Source of the DNA: Oscillospiraceae bacterium
GTDB taxonomy: Bacteria; Bacillota_A; Clostridia; Oscillospirales; Oscillospiraceae
DNA length: 34,374 nucleotides
Direction: 5' to 3'
NCBI GenBank assembly: GCA_017415945.1
Contig: JAFQDR010000089.1
Location: 1 to 34,374 of the forward strand
A model generated the notes under the pieces. That model did no database searches and was not told the DNA's origin. It saw nothing but the letters and a program-made list of their open reading frames with translations. Of this stretch, positions 15,752-23,923 are shown piece after piece; position 1 is the first letter of the stretch, and each line of letters opens with the position of its first letter. Both the position numbers and the translations under genes were made by a program.

Positions 15752-17167
15752 TCAGTCCTTGATTTCGCCGGCCTTCAGGCGGATGAAATAGGACTTGGTT
15801 TCGGAGGCAATCACGCCGCTCAGACCGAAGAGTGCCACCAGGTTCGGCAGAGCCATCAGACTGTTGAAGATATCCGCAATCGTCCAGACCGCAGATACGG
15901 TCATGTAGGGGCCGATGAAAACGGCCAGAATGTAAAGAATACGATAAACCATCACAACCGCCTTGTTCTTGCCGCTGAGATATTCTACGCAGCGTTCGCC
16001 GTAGTAATTCCAGCCGATGATGGTGGTGAAGGCAAAGAACACGAGACAGATCATCAGGATGAAGGCGGGGATTTCCTTCGGGAGAAAATGGAAGCCCTTC
16101 TGGAAGGCATCGGTCGTCACCGCCACGCCCTCAAGAGTTTCATCCGCCCAAGAGCCCATCATCACGATGGACAGGCCTGTCATTGTGCAGATGACAATGG
16201 TATCGATGAAGGTACCGGTCATGGAGATCAGACCCTGACGAACGGGTTCCTTTGTCTTGGCAGCCGCCGAGGCAATGGGGGCCGAGCCGAGACCAGCTTC
16301 GTTCGAGAAGATGCCGCGTGCCACGCCGTTGCGCATGGACATGATGACGGATGCGAGAATACCGCCGGAAATCGGCTTGATGCCGAATGCCCCCTGCACG
16401 ATCTCAGCCAGTGCGCCGGGGAGCTTGTCAAAATTGGTGACGAACAGTGCAATCACAGTCACCACATACAGGATCGCCATAAACGGCACAACGACCTGCG
16501 ACACGCTGCTGATGCGCTGAAGGCCGCCGATGACCACAAGCCCCGCAGCCACAGCCACCAGCACGCCGGTGATGATGGTCACGATGGAATACTCCATGCC
16601 GAACAGCGTCACCGTTGCCGGAAAATAGGGGGCAAAGAAACCCTCTGCAGCGCCTGAAATGCCATTCACCTGAGAGAAGGTGCCGATGCCCATCAGGCCG
16701 ACACAGGCACCGAAAAAAGCGAAAATCTTGCCGAGCCACTTCCATTTCTTGCCCAGACCGTTTTCGATGTAGTAGAACGGACCGCCGAGCACATGACCAT
16801 CCTCATCGATGGTGCGGTACTTGACCGCCAGAAGGCCCTCGGCATACTTGGTCGCCATACCGAAGAAGGCTGCCACCCACATCCATAAGAGTGCACCCGG
16901 CCCGCCGGCCAGAATGCCCACAGCCGTGGCCACGCCCACAATGTTGCCGGTTCCGATGGTGGAGGAAAGCGCCGTACACAGCGACGCAAAGCCGGATACC
17001 TCGCCGCTTGCACCGTCCTCGTCCTTGAACATATAGCGGAGGGCGCGCGGCAGATGGAACACCTGCACAAAGCCCGTCCGGCAGGACAGGTAGATACCGG
17101 CCGCCAGAATGAATACGATCAGCGGGATGCTGATCACACTGCTGATGCTGTTGAGAAATGCATCCAA
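15752..17167 (-). CDS. AGCS-family sodium:alanine/glycine symporter
   Basis: This 471-residue transporter has about 10-11 membrane helices. Seen: the ALSSTIGTGNIVGVATAV motif of helix 2-3 and the NEAGLGSAPIASAAA segment, both typical of sodium-coupled AGCS amino-acid carriers (AlsT/AgcS). Its role would be import of alanine or glycine. The start is TTG 17167, 9 bases after AGGAG; the ATG just beyond is out of frame. It has its own consensus promoter and probably carries the CPBP gene on the same transcript. Confidence 0.9.
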   Translation of the reverse strand: MDAFLNSISSVISIPLIVFILAAGIYLSCRTGFVQVFHLPRALRYMFKDEDGASGEVSGFASLCTALSSTIGTGNIVGVATAVGILAGGPGALLWMWVAAFFGMATKYAEGLLAVKYRTIDEDGHVLGGPFYYIENGLGKKWKWLGKIFAFFGACVGLMGIGTFSQVNGISGAAEGFFAPYFPATVTLFGMEYSIVTIITGVLVAVAAGLVVIGGLQRISSVSQVVVPFMAILYVVTVIALFVTNFDKLPGALAEIVQGAFGIKPISGGILASVIMSMRNGVARGIFSNEAGLGSAPIASAAAKTKEPVRQGLISMTGTFIDTIVICTMTGLSIVMMGSWADETLEGVAVTTDAFQKGFHFLPKEIPAFILMICLVFFAFTTIIGWNYYGERCVEYLSGKNKAVVMVYRILYILAVFIGPYMTVSAVWTIADIFNSLMALPNLVALFGLSGVIASETKSYFIRLKAGEIKD

Positions 17168-17211
17168 AATGAGTCACTCCTTTTCATTGCTTCTAAATAC
17201 ACACTGTTTAC

Positions 17212-17240
17212 ATTTTACCACATTGTGAAAAATTTGTCAA
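17212..17240 (-). promoter_or_regulatory. σA promoter of the AGCS symporter
   Basis: TTGACA (17240-17235), 17 bp, TAAAAT (17217-17212) on the minus strand, ending about 45 bases before the start codon. Confidence 0.75.
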
Positions 17241-17273
17241 GAGTGTTTTGTACAGAAAGCATGCAAATCCGAC

Positions 17274-17304
17274 AAAAAACGCCGCCCACATTCAGTGAGC
17301 GGCG
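17274..17304 (-). terminator. Terminator of the nrdD-nrdG-PHP cluster
   Basis: The stem CGCCGCTCAC / GTGGGCGGCG (one G-T pair) is followed on the minus strand by TTTTTT. It lies about 10 bases after the PHP phosphatase stop. Confidence 0.85.
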
Positions 17305-17313
17305 GATGCATCA

Positions 17314-18087
17314 TTACAGGGCAGGGCCGAAGCCGGGCAGGAAATCAACAATCGGAAGTCCCGCTTGTTCCGCCATGCGGCGGCAGACTTCATGTCCCTC
17401 GGTATAGGACAAGCGATCGGGGGTGTGGGCATCGCAGCCGATGATCACAGAATTCCCCGCCTTTGCAGCAAGATTGAGGAATCGTTCGGAGGTATAATGC
17501 CGTCCCTCCACCACACCCAGCAGATTGATTTCCACGGGGATGTTCTTTTCCTTCAGATAACGGCACAGTCGCAGATACTGGGCATCATAGATTGCCGGAT
17601 CGCCGGTGAAATGCAGCAGGTCGGGATGTGCCACATAGAGATAGCGGCCGGATTCCATGCCCTCAATGCACAGATCCACATAGCGGATCAGCTCTTCCGG
17701 CCGATCGGTCGGAAAGCCCGTATAGGCGCTGTGGGGTTCACGCTCGAGGAAATGCTGTCCGAGGATCATATAGTCCACCGGATAATCCGCCAGCAGCCTG
17801 TCCTGTGCTGCCATCTGCTCGGGGATGTACTCCGATTCGAAGCCGATGTACAGGGTAATGTCCCGTGCATACTCTTTCTTCAGCGCCTCAAGAGAGGTGA
17901 AATATTCGTCCAGCTGCGAGGGCGTCATCCGTGTGCCGGAGACAAAGCCGTCATCGTACACCCAAGGGCAGTGATCGGCAAAACCCAGCACCTTCATGCC
18001 GTTCCGGATGGCTTCCTCGACATAGGCTCTGTCCTCCCCTTTGGCATGCTGGCACCGGATGGTGTGGGTATGGTAATTCGCAAGCAT
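17314..18087 (-). CDS. PHP-domain phosphatase, HisJ histidinol-phosphatase type
   Basis: This 257-residue protein starts NYHTHT (H6, H8), with FADHCPW (H39), HPDLLHF and GCDAHTP, the metal ligands of the PHP fold. Its length and pattern match the HisJ/HisK group of histidinol-phosphate phosphatases that act late in histidine synthesis. There are no other his genes nearby, so another phosphoester substrate is possible. ATG 18087 follows AGGAG by 8 bases. It is the last gene before a strong terminator and 15 bases behind the GIY-YIG gene. Confidence 0.82.
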   Translation of the reverse strand: MLANYHTHTIRCQHAKGEDRAYVEEAIRNGMKVLGFADHCPWVYDDGFVSGTRMTPSQLDEYFTSLEALKKEYARDITLYIGFESEYIPEQMAAQDRLLADYPVDYMILGQHFLEREPHSAYTGFPTDRPEELIRYVDLCIEGMESGRYLYVAHPDLLHFTGDPAIYDAQYLRLCRYLKEKNIPVEINLLGVVEGRHYTSERFLNLAAKAGNSVIIGCDAHTPDRLSYTEGHEVCRRMAEQAGLPIVDFLPGFGPAL

Positions 18088-18102
18088 AGCAATCGCTCCT
18101 GT

Positions 18103-18411
18103 TCATTCATTGATCTCTGTGGTATCGGGCATTGCCGCCTCCGCATCGTCCATGGGAAGGGGTGTACCCGTATAGGCCGCTGCAAGGGCTTCCTTTTCGG
18201 TGCGTGTCAGGCGTTTGATGCGGTATTCCCGCTGCATGGCATGCACCTTGTCAGCATGCATTTCGGCATAGACCAGCGTCACCGGCCGGCGGGAAAAGGT
18301 ATATTTTGCGCCCTTTCCGGCGTTGTGTGCAGCAATCCTGCGGTCGAGGTCATTCGTCCAGCCCGTGTACAGCGTGCCGTCCGCACAGCGTACCATATAG
18401 GTGTAATTCAT
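18103..18411 (-). CDS. GIY-YIG nuclease-fold protein (UPF0213/YhbQ type)
   Basis: This 102-residue protein begins MNYTYMVRCADGTLYTGWTN. YMV and YTGW stand for the GIY and YIG elements, with conserved R and H in LDRRIAAHN and a conserved E in QREYRIKRLTR. This is the small stand-alone GIY-YIG family, with suggested DNA-repair roles. The open frame extends upstream to 18462, inside nrdG. ATG 18411 is preferred because it follows GGAG and lies 2 bases after the nrdG stop, which suggests translational coupling. Confidence 0.85.
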   Translation of the reverse strand: MNYTYMVRCADGTLYTGWTNDLDRRIAAHNAGKGAKYTFSRRPVTLVYAEMHADKVHAMQREYRIKRLTRTEKEALAAAYTGTPLPMDDAEAAMPDTTEINE

Positions 18412-18413
18412 TC

Positions 18414-18914
18414 TTACAGCTCCGTTTCGACGGCACGGCCCTCTGCAAGGCTCTGTCTGCAATCCAGAATGCGCTGGTTGGCACTGCCGCGGAAATGCAG
18501 CTGATAGCTCTTCTGCGACTCGATAAACGGCCCGTCAATGAGGTAATCAGTCACAGCAAGCAGCTCGCCGTAGTGCTGTTCTTCGCTGTGCGCCAGAAGA
18601 TACTCAAAGGTATAGCCCGTGTAGGTCACGATATTCAGTCCCATGCGATGGATCTCCTCACCGAGCGCTGCAAGGGCCTTTGCCTGACAGAACGGCTCGC
18701 CGCCGGAAAAAGTCACACCGTCGAGCAGCGGATTCTTCCGGATCCGCTCGAGCAGCGTCTCCGGTTCCGTCACGGTGCCGCCCTCAAAGGGATGGGTCTG
18801 GGGATTATGGCAGCCCGGACAATGATGGGGGCAGCCCTGTACAAATATGGTAAAGCGCAGACCGGGGCCGTCTACGATGGAATCATTGGCTGTGCCGGAA
18901 AGCTGAAGGTGCAT
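18414..18914 (-). CDS. nrdG: Anaerobic ribonucleotide reductase activating enzyme
   Basis: This 166-residue radical-SAM protein has the cluster motif CPHHCPGC (C28, C32, C35) and FSGGEPF. It cleaves S-adenosylmethionine to make the glycyl radical on NrdD. The start is ATG 18914, 8 bases after GGAG; the GTG at 18923 overlaps the ribosome site. It lies 71 bases downstream of nrdD. A small hairpin (CTTCCGG/CCGGAAG, 18954-18972) in the gap may tune read-through or stabilise the mRNA. Confidence 0.93.
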   Translation of the reverse strand: MHLQLSGTANDSIVDGPGLRFTIFVQGCPHHCPGCHNPQTHPFEGGTVTEPETLLERIRKNPLLDGVTFSGGEPFCQAKALAALGEEIHRMGLNIVTYTGYTFEYLLAHSEEQHYGELLAVTDYLIDGPFIESQKSYQLHFRGSANQRILDCRQSLAEGRAVETEL

Positions 18915-18953
18915 ACTGCTCACTCCTTATCCTATCGGATACTCAAAGATGCC

Positions 18954-18972
18954 CTTCCGGACGTGCCGGAAG
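18954..18972 (-). promoter_or_regulatory. Small hairpin between nrdD and nrdG
   Basis: Arms CTTCCGG and CCGGAAG enclose ACGTG. There is no U-tract, so it is not a normal terminator; it may act as an mRNA-processing or stability element. Confidence 0.35.
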
Positions 18973-18985
18973 AGCATGCTTGTAT

Positions 18986-21307
18986 TTATACGTTATGCTT
19001 CACTCTGTCGTTCACTTCACTGCGCTTGGCATTGTTGAAGCGGTCAAGTGTGCCGACCAGATAGCCTGTGATGCGGCGGATACGCTCGAAGCTCACCTGA
19101 TTGTGATCCTTCTCGGGACGGCCGCACATCGGGCACTTGTCGCCGATGATGCCGGTGAAGCCGCAGACAGGGTCACGATCCACAGGATGGTTGATCGAAC
19201 CATAGCCGATGCCGGACTCCTTCATGCAGCGGATGACCTTCTCAAAAGCGGCGAGATTCTCAAGCGGGTCGCCATCCAGCTCGACATAGCTGATGTGACC
19301 GGCGTTGGTCAGTGCATGATAGGGTGCCTCGATCTGGATCTTCTCGAATGCACTGATCGGGTAATGCACCGGTACATGGAAGGAATTGGTGTAGTAATCC
19401 CTGTCGGTGACGCCCTCGATCACGCCGTACTTCTTGGCATCCATGCCGACAAAACGGCCGGACAGGCCCTCGGCAGGTGTTGCCAGCAGGGAGAAGTTCA
19501 GACCCGTTGCCTTGGATTCATCATCCAGACGCTTACGCATTCTGCCGATGATCTCCAGACCCAGCTCTCTTGCACGCTCGCTCTCGCCGTGATGCTCACC
19601 GATCAGTGCCTTCAGGGTTTCTGCAAGGCCGATGAAGCCCACGGACAGTGTACCGTGCTTGAGCACTTCGCCGATGCAGTCATCGGGGCCGAGTCCCTCG
19701 GAATCCAGCCAGATGCCCTGTCCCATCAGGAACGGGAAGTTGCGCACCTTCTTCTGTGCCTGAATGCGGAAGCGATCCATGAGCTGGTCGATGGCCAGAT
19801 TCATCATGTGATCGAGTCCCTCGAAGAACTTGTCGAGGTCGTGGTCAGCCTTGATGGCAAGACGGGGCAGATTCACAGAAGTGAAGCTCAGATTGCCGCG
19901 GCCGGTGACGATCTCACGGTCGGGGTCGTAGGTGTTGCCGATGACTCTCGTACGGCAGCCCATGTAGGAAATCTCCGTACGGTAGTCGCCCTCCTTGTAA
20001 TACTGGAGGTTATAGGGGGCATCGATGAAGGAGAAGTTCGGGAACAGGCGCTTTGCAGAAACTCTGCACGCCAGCTTGAACAGATCGTAGTTGGGATCCT
20101 CCGGATTGTAGTTGATGCCTTCCTTGATCTTGAAGATATGAATCGGGAAGATGGGGGTCTCGCCGTTGCCGAGACCGGCTTCATTGGCCAGAAGGATGTT
20201 CTCGATGACCATTCTGCCCTCGGGTGTGATGTCCGTACCGTAGTTGATGGACGAGAACGGTGTCTGTGCACCCGCACGGCTGTTCATGGTATTGAGGTTG
20301 TGCACCAGCGCTTCCATTGCCTGATAAGTAGCACGGTTGGTTTCCTTGTATGCCTGCTTGGCAGCGAAAGCGAGAATGGGTGCCACATCATTGCCGCAGT
20401 CCATATTGGCAGTCAGATAGGCGGTTGCCTTCTCTGCAAAGCCATTGTTGTCGGCAAGAACGGGGCAGAGCTGTTCTGCTTCCATGGCCTCCATCAGACC
20501 ATCGGCCAGTGCCTCGGCATCCTCGCAGCCATAGAGCAGCTCGAGGGCACGGATGACATTCTGCTTGTAGCGGGACGCATAGGTCTTGCGGACGCCCTCC
20601 GCCATGGCATAGTCAAAGTTCGGCACGCTCTGGCCGCCGTGCTGATCATTCTGATTCGACTGAATGGCAATGCAGGCAAGAGCGGAGTAGCTTGCGATGT
20701 CGTTCGGCTCACGCAGGAAGCCGTGACCCGTGGAGAAACCGCCGCGGAACAGCTTAATCAGATCGATCTGGCAGCATGTGGTGGTCAGGGTCAGGAAGTC
20801 GAGATCATGGATGTGGATGTCACCGCCCGCATGTGCCTTGGCATGCTCGGGCTTGAGCACATACATCTCATAGAACTCCTTGGCGGATACGCTGCCGTAC
20901 TTGAGCATGGTGCCCATGGCGGTATCGCCGTCGATATTGGCGTTCTCACGCTTGATATCGCTGTCCTTCGCAGAATGGAAGGTCAGCTCGTTGAGCACGC
21001 TCATGAGGTTGGTCTTCATCTCTCTGGAACGGGTGCGCTCATAGCGATACAGAATATAGGCCTTGGCTGTCTGGGCATGACCGCGCTCGATCAGCACCTT
21101 CTCCACCAGATCCTGTACCTGCTCTACGCTCGGCACATTCTCACCGTACAGGGCTTCACACAGGCGGCATACCTCTTCCGCAGCGGAAGCTGCCTCCTGA
21201 TAATCCGTGCCGCCCACAGCCTGGGCAGCCTTAAAAATGGCGTTTGTAATCTTCTCTACATTGAACGGCACTTTTCTGCCGTCGCGCTTAATGATGTGAA
21301 TCAGCAT
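18986..21307 (-). CDS. nrdD: Anaerobic ribonucleoside-triphosphate reductase, class III
   Basis: This 773-residue enzyme makes deoxyribonucleotides without oxygen. Seen: an N-terminal ATP-cone (IIKRDGRKVPFNVEKITNAI), a catalytic barrel, a C-terminal zinc site with CGFTG...CPMCGRPE, and the glycyl-radical motif RITGYLVG (Gly at about 748). The start is ATG 21307, 8 bases after GGAGG; the ATG at 21316 touches the ribosome site. Promoter and NrdR-like box upstream point to NrdR repression. It leads the nrdD-nrdG-GIY-YIG-PHP cluster. Confidence 0.95.
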   Translation of the reverse strand: MLIHIIKRDGRKVPFNVEKITNAIFKAAQAVGGTDYQEAASAAEEVCRLCEALYGENVPSVEQVQDLVEKVLIERGHAQTAKAYILYRYERTRSREMKTNLMSVLNELTFHSAKDSDIKRENANIDGDTAMGTMLKYGSVSAKEFYEMYVLKPEHAKAHAGGDIHIHDLDFLTLTTTCCQIDLIKLFRGGFSTGHGFLREPNDIASYSALACIAIQSNQNDQHGGQSVPNFDYAMAEGVRKTYASRYKQNVIRALELLYGCEDAEALADGLMEAMEAEQLCPVLADNNGFAEKATAYLTANMDCGNDVAPILAFAAKQAYKETNRATYQAMEALVHNLNTMNSRAGAQTPFSSINYGTDITPEGRMVIENILLANEAGLGNGETPIFPIHIFKIKEGINYNPEDPNYDLFKLACRVSAKRLFPNFSFIDAPYNLQYYKEGDYRTEISYMGCRTRVIGNTYDPDREIVTGRGNLSFTSVNLPRLAIKADHDLDKFFEGLDHMMNLAIDQLMDRFRIQAQKKVRNFPFLMGQGIWLDSEGLGPDDCIGEVLKHGTLSVGFIGLAETLKALIGEHHGESERARELGLEIIGRMRKRLDDESKATGLNFSLLATPAEGLSGRFVGMDAKKYGVIEGVTDRDYYTNSFHVPVHYPISAFEKIQIEAPYHALTNAGHISYVELDGDPLENLAAFEKVIRCMKESGIGYGSINHPVDRDPVCGFTGIIGDKCPMCGRPEKDHNQVSFERIRRITGYLVGTLDRFNNAKRSEVNDRVKHNV

Positions 21308-21375
21308 GTCCTTCATCCTCCATTTTGTATGTTTTTTCTCGTAGGATAACCGTTCTGCTTTTGTCTTTTCTCTTT

Positions 21376-21391
21376 ACACAATATCTTGTAT
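21376..21391. promoter_or_regulatory. nrdR box: NrdR-like box downstream of the nrdD promoter
   Basis: ACACAATATCTTGTAT fits the NrdR palindrome (ACACWATATATWGTGT-like). It lies about 20 bases after the -10 box, where NrdR binding would block transcription. A degenerate AT-palindrome over the -10 box (about 21405-21420) could be the partner site. Confidence 0.6.
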
Positions 21392-21413
21392 CATTTTTCC
21401 GTTGCTATAGTAT

Positions 21414-21442
21414 AGTATACCGCATATCCAGCCTCTTGTCAA
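21414..21442 (-). promoter_or_regulatory. σA promoter of nrdD
   Basis: TTGACA (21442-21437), 17 bp, TATACT (21419-21414) on the minus strand. Confidence 0.8.
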
Positions 21443-21739
21443 GCCGAAAACGTCCGTCACATCTCACAATAAACCTTGTTTGCAATTATGCACAAAGCAC
21501 AAATTAGGCTGTTTTCGTACATTCTCCGCCGCTTTTTTCTTCACAAAGCATTCATAGGCGTCAAAATCAGAACGTATTTTCGTAACCACAAGATATAGTG
21601 TGTTGAAACATGTGCAAAGCTGGGGAAAAGAACCACTTTCCGCCCGTTTGCGTGCTTCTCGCATTGTGGAAAGAAAAGCCGTCTCCGCAGGGTTTGTTGT
21701 ATGTGGGTCACCCAAACCCTCTGCACTTCATCACTGCAA
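21443..21739. other. Intergenic region with a second NrdR-like box
   Basis: About 300 bases without a convincing gene. At 21586-21601 CCACAAGATATAGTGT shares the 14-base core ACAAGATATWGTGT with the reverse complement of the box at 21376-21391. An 83-codon open frame on the minus strand (21464-21715) lacks a ribosome site and family features and is not called. Confidence 0.4.
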
Positions 21740-21769
21740 TTGACAAAAAGCCCTGCAATATGCTATAAT
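21740..21769 (+). promoter_or_regulatory. σA promoter of the PD40 protein gene
   Basis: TTGACA (21740-21745), 18 bp, TATAAT (21764-21769). The transcript would begin near 21776, which argues against the ATG at 21778 as start. Confidence 0.75.
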
Positions 21770-21801
21770 GTTACCATATGAAACAAACGGGAGGGATCAT
21801 T

Positions 21802-22959
21802 TTGCAGCTGCTCTATCTGACGCCTGAGGGCATTCATCTTGCAAAAAACGGAAAATCCATTCACCTGCCCAGTTATCGGGCACAGCACTACCAGAACACC
21901 ATCAACGAAATCCAGCAGGGCAAGGCCTGGAAGACAACCGGACGGGGTGCGCAGTTCATGGGCACGGCCGAAGATCCCACGCCGCACAATGCCAGTGTGA
22001 CCTACGGCGGACTGGCCGCCTACGAGGACGGTCTGCTGTACACGCTGCAGCTGGATGCTTCCGGCGGTCTGTACAAGCGTTCGCTTTCGGAAAAGGCGGA
22101 ACAGGAGGGACATATCTGTTCCGGCAATGACATCCGGCTGGGCGACATTGCGGTGCACGGCAGCAGCACAGCAGCTTGTGTGCGCTATCCGAACGGCCAG
22201 AGTCATCTCGCCCTGTTCCGGCTGCCGTCGAGCGTCTACACGGAGATCACCGGCGGTGATTCCTGCGAGCTTCATCCGGGCTGGTCACCGGACGGACGGC
22301 TGATCCTGTTTTCGACTGCCGGCATTGCAAGACGGGGCGGAGAGGTGGCGGCCTATTCACCCCGCAGCCTTGCCTCCTACAACATCCACACAGAGTGCAT
22401 GGATACGATTCTCGAGAGCGAGAGCTTCGACTATCTGATGCCGAGAATGGATGAGCAGGACAATCTCTACTGCATCCGCCGCCCCTACAAGATGGCGGGT
22501 GAAGAAGATGCAAGTCTCGGAAGTGTCCTCAAGGATGTCCTGCTGTTCCCTTACCGTCTGATCAAGGGACTGTTCGGATTTCTGAATGTATTCACGACTT
22601 TATACGGCGGCGAACCGCTGCGCAACAGCGGAAGACGCAGTGATGTGAAGTCCAAGCAGAAATCCGAGAAGGATCTGTTCTTCGAGGGCAATCTCATTCA
22701 CGCAGAGAAAAACCGGAAGGAAAATGAAAAGCATGGCGATCCGCATGCGGGCATTCTTCCCCGCAGCTGTGTTCTGCTGCGGCGCACACCGGACGGAACG
22801 GAAGAGATCCTCGCACGCGGCGTACTGGATTACACGCTCTGCACGGACGGGAGCATTGTGTATTCGAACGGCCGTTACATCCTGCAGCGGCATCCGGACG
22901 GCAGCGTGACGGAGCTTATGAAAGAGAAGCTTGCCACACGTCTGAACGTGCTGGCATAA
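21802..22959 (+). CDS. PD40/TolB-like β-propeller protein of unknown function
   Basis: This 385-residue protein starts at TTG 21802, 7 bases after GGGAGG. The in-frame ATG at 21778 would be nearly leaderless. The sequence HPGWSPDGRLILFST is a typical WD40-like PD40 repeat, and other short β-repeats with DG/NG turns occur (YEDGLLYTL, CTDGSIVYSNG). A hydrophobic/basic stretch at about 240-270 (VLLFPYRLIKGLFGFLNVF) may touch the membrane; no signal peptide is seen. It is a single-gene unit with its own promoter and terminator. The role is unknown. Confidence 0.65.
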   Translation: MQLLYLTPEGIHLAKNGKSIHLPSYRAQHYQNTINEIQQGKAWKTTGRGAQFMGTAEDPTPHNASVTYGGLAAYEDGLLYTLQLDASGGLYKRSLSEKAEQEGHICSGNDIRLGDIAVHGSSTAACVRYPNGQSHLALFRLPSSVYTEITGGDSCELHPGWSPDGRLILFSTAGIARRGGEVAAYSPRSLASYNIHTECMDTILESESFDYLMPRMDEQDNLYCIRRPYKMAGEEDASLGSVLKDVLLFPYRLIKGLFGFLNVFTTLYGGEPLRNSGRRSDVKSKQKSEKDLFFEGNLIHAEKNRKENEKHGDPHAGILPRSCVLLRRTPDGTEEILARGVLDYTLCTDGSIVYSNGRYILQRHPDGSVTELMKEKLATRLNVLA

Positions 22960-22994
22960 AGCGGCCGCAAGCGGATTCCATCGGCTGCCTAAAA

Positions 22995-23025
22995 AACAAA
23001 AGCACCCCATCGGGGTGCTTTTTGT
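22995..23025 (+). terminator. Terminator of the PD40 protein gene
   Basis: AAAAGCACCCC and GGGGTGCTTTTT form a stem around a 3-base loop, followed by TTTTT. It may also work for transcription from the other side. Confidence 0.85.
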
Positions 23026-23079
23026 TGAGCGAAAGGACGCAGCACTGCGCCGCAGTTGTTCAGCTGCATCGGGACGCTC

Positions 23080-23847
23080 TTATCCGATCACTTCATATTC
23101 ACCGGACAGCTCGGCTTCATCCGTAATGCCCAGTGCCATCATCTTTGCACGCATGCAGGTGTAGAACTCTGCATAGGTCGCATGCTCATACGGCTGCACG
23201 GCATAGGTACCCACGCAGCAGCACAGTGCACCAAGAATATACCAGCCAAGGAAGGACAGCTGCAGCACGAAGAGATTCCACTTCTCGCCGTCCATCGTGC
23301 GGCTCGAAATCTCAGAGGCACGCTTCCACGACAGCTTCGGGTTCTCCGCAATCAGGTACGGCACCAGAAAATACTCCATATTCTTTGCAATACCCGGAAT
23401 CACAAACAGCAGTCCCCACAGCGTGATATACAGATGATGGAAGAACATGGTCTTGGCAATGGATGTATATCTTCCGTCACGGAACGAGGAGAACAGATTG
23501 CCGAAGCGTACGTCCCCCTGCCTTGCACGGAGATAGAACATATGCTTACCCACCAGAATCGGGCCGCAGAGCATGCTGTAAACCAGCATATTCAGACACA
23601 GACCGATCGCCACACAAAATATCGAAAGCCCCAGACTAAGTAAAATGGCAGTGCCGAGATCATTGCTGGTCTCCCCAAAAATCGTCAAAAAATTGGCAAA
23701 GCCCTCAATGGCGCCGCCGTAATCGACATAGACACCCTCCTCCGTACCGTCAAGCAAAAAGGCAACCGCACTGACACCCAGTGCCATCCAGAAGTACTGC
23801 TTCAGGTTCTCCTTGGCATTTTTCTTGAGCATTTCTCTTGTCCACAT
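23080..23847 (-). CDS. DUF975 family membrane protein, copy 1
   Basis: This 255-residue integral membrane protein has about five or six helices. It shares with its upstream neighbour the start MWTREMLKKNAKENLK, the centre GRYTSIAKTMFFHHLYITLWGLLFVIPGI, the motif MDGEKWNLFVLQLSF and the ending ATYAEFYTCMRAKM. This is the DUF975 pattern, whose function is unknown. ATG 23847 is preferred over TTG 23853 because of the spacing to GGAGAG. It probably shares a transcript with copy 2, 76 bases upstream, with a weak hairpin between. Confidence 0.85.
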   Translation of the reverse strand: MWTREMLKKNAKENLKQYFWMALGVSAVAFLLDGTEEGVYVDYGGAIEGFANFLTIFGETSNDLGTAILLSLGLSIFCVAIGLCLNMLVYSMLCGPILVGKHMFYLRARQGDVRFGNLFSSFRDGRYTSIAKTMFFHHLYITLWGLLFVIPGIAKNMEYFLVPYLIAENPKLSWKRASEISSRTMDGEKWNLFVLQLSFLGWYILGALCCCVGTYAVQPYEHATYAEFYTCMRAKMMALGITDEAELSGEYEVIG

Positions 23848-23883
23848 AATCAATCTCTCCTCTCATGTCATCAAAGTACGGCA

Positions 23884-23911
23884 AAAGCCGACTGCAGAAT
23901 GCGCCGGCTTT
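23884..23911 (-). terminator. Weak hairpin between the two DUF975 genes
   Basis: Minus-strand arms AAAGCCG and CGGCTTT enclose about 14 bases and are followed by a short T-run (TTTTGCC). This may be a partial terminator reducing expression of copy 1. Confidence 0.45.
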
Positions 23912-23923
23912 GTCATTTTTAAA

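Noticed and set aside
15683..16657. 324-codon plus-strand frame opposite the symporter
   Set aside because: Antisense shadow with a His-rich, low-information sequence.
18980..21349. 789-codon plus-strand frame opposite nrdD
   Set aside because: Antisense shadow of nrdD; no start signal or domain.
21464..21715. 83-codon minus-strand frame
   Set aside because: No ribosome site or family pattern; it spans NrdR-like sequence and is best seen as intergenic.
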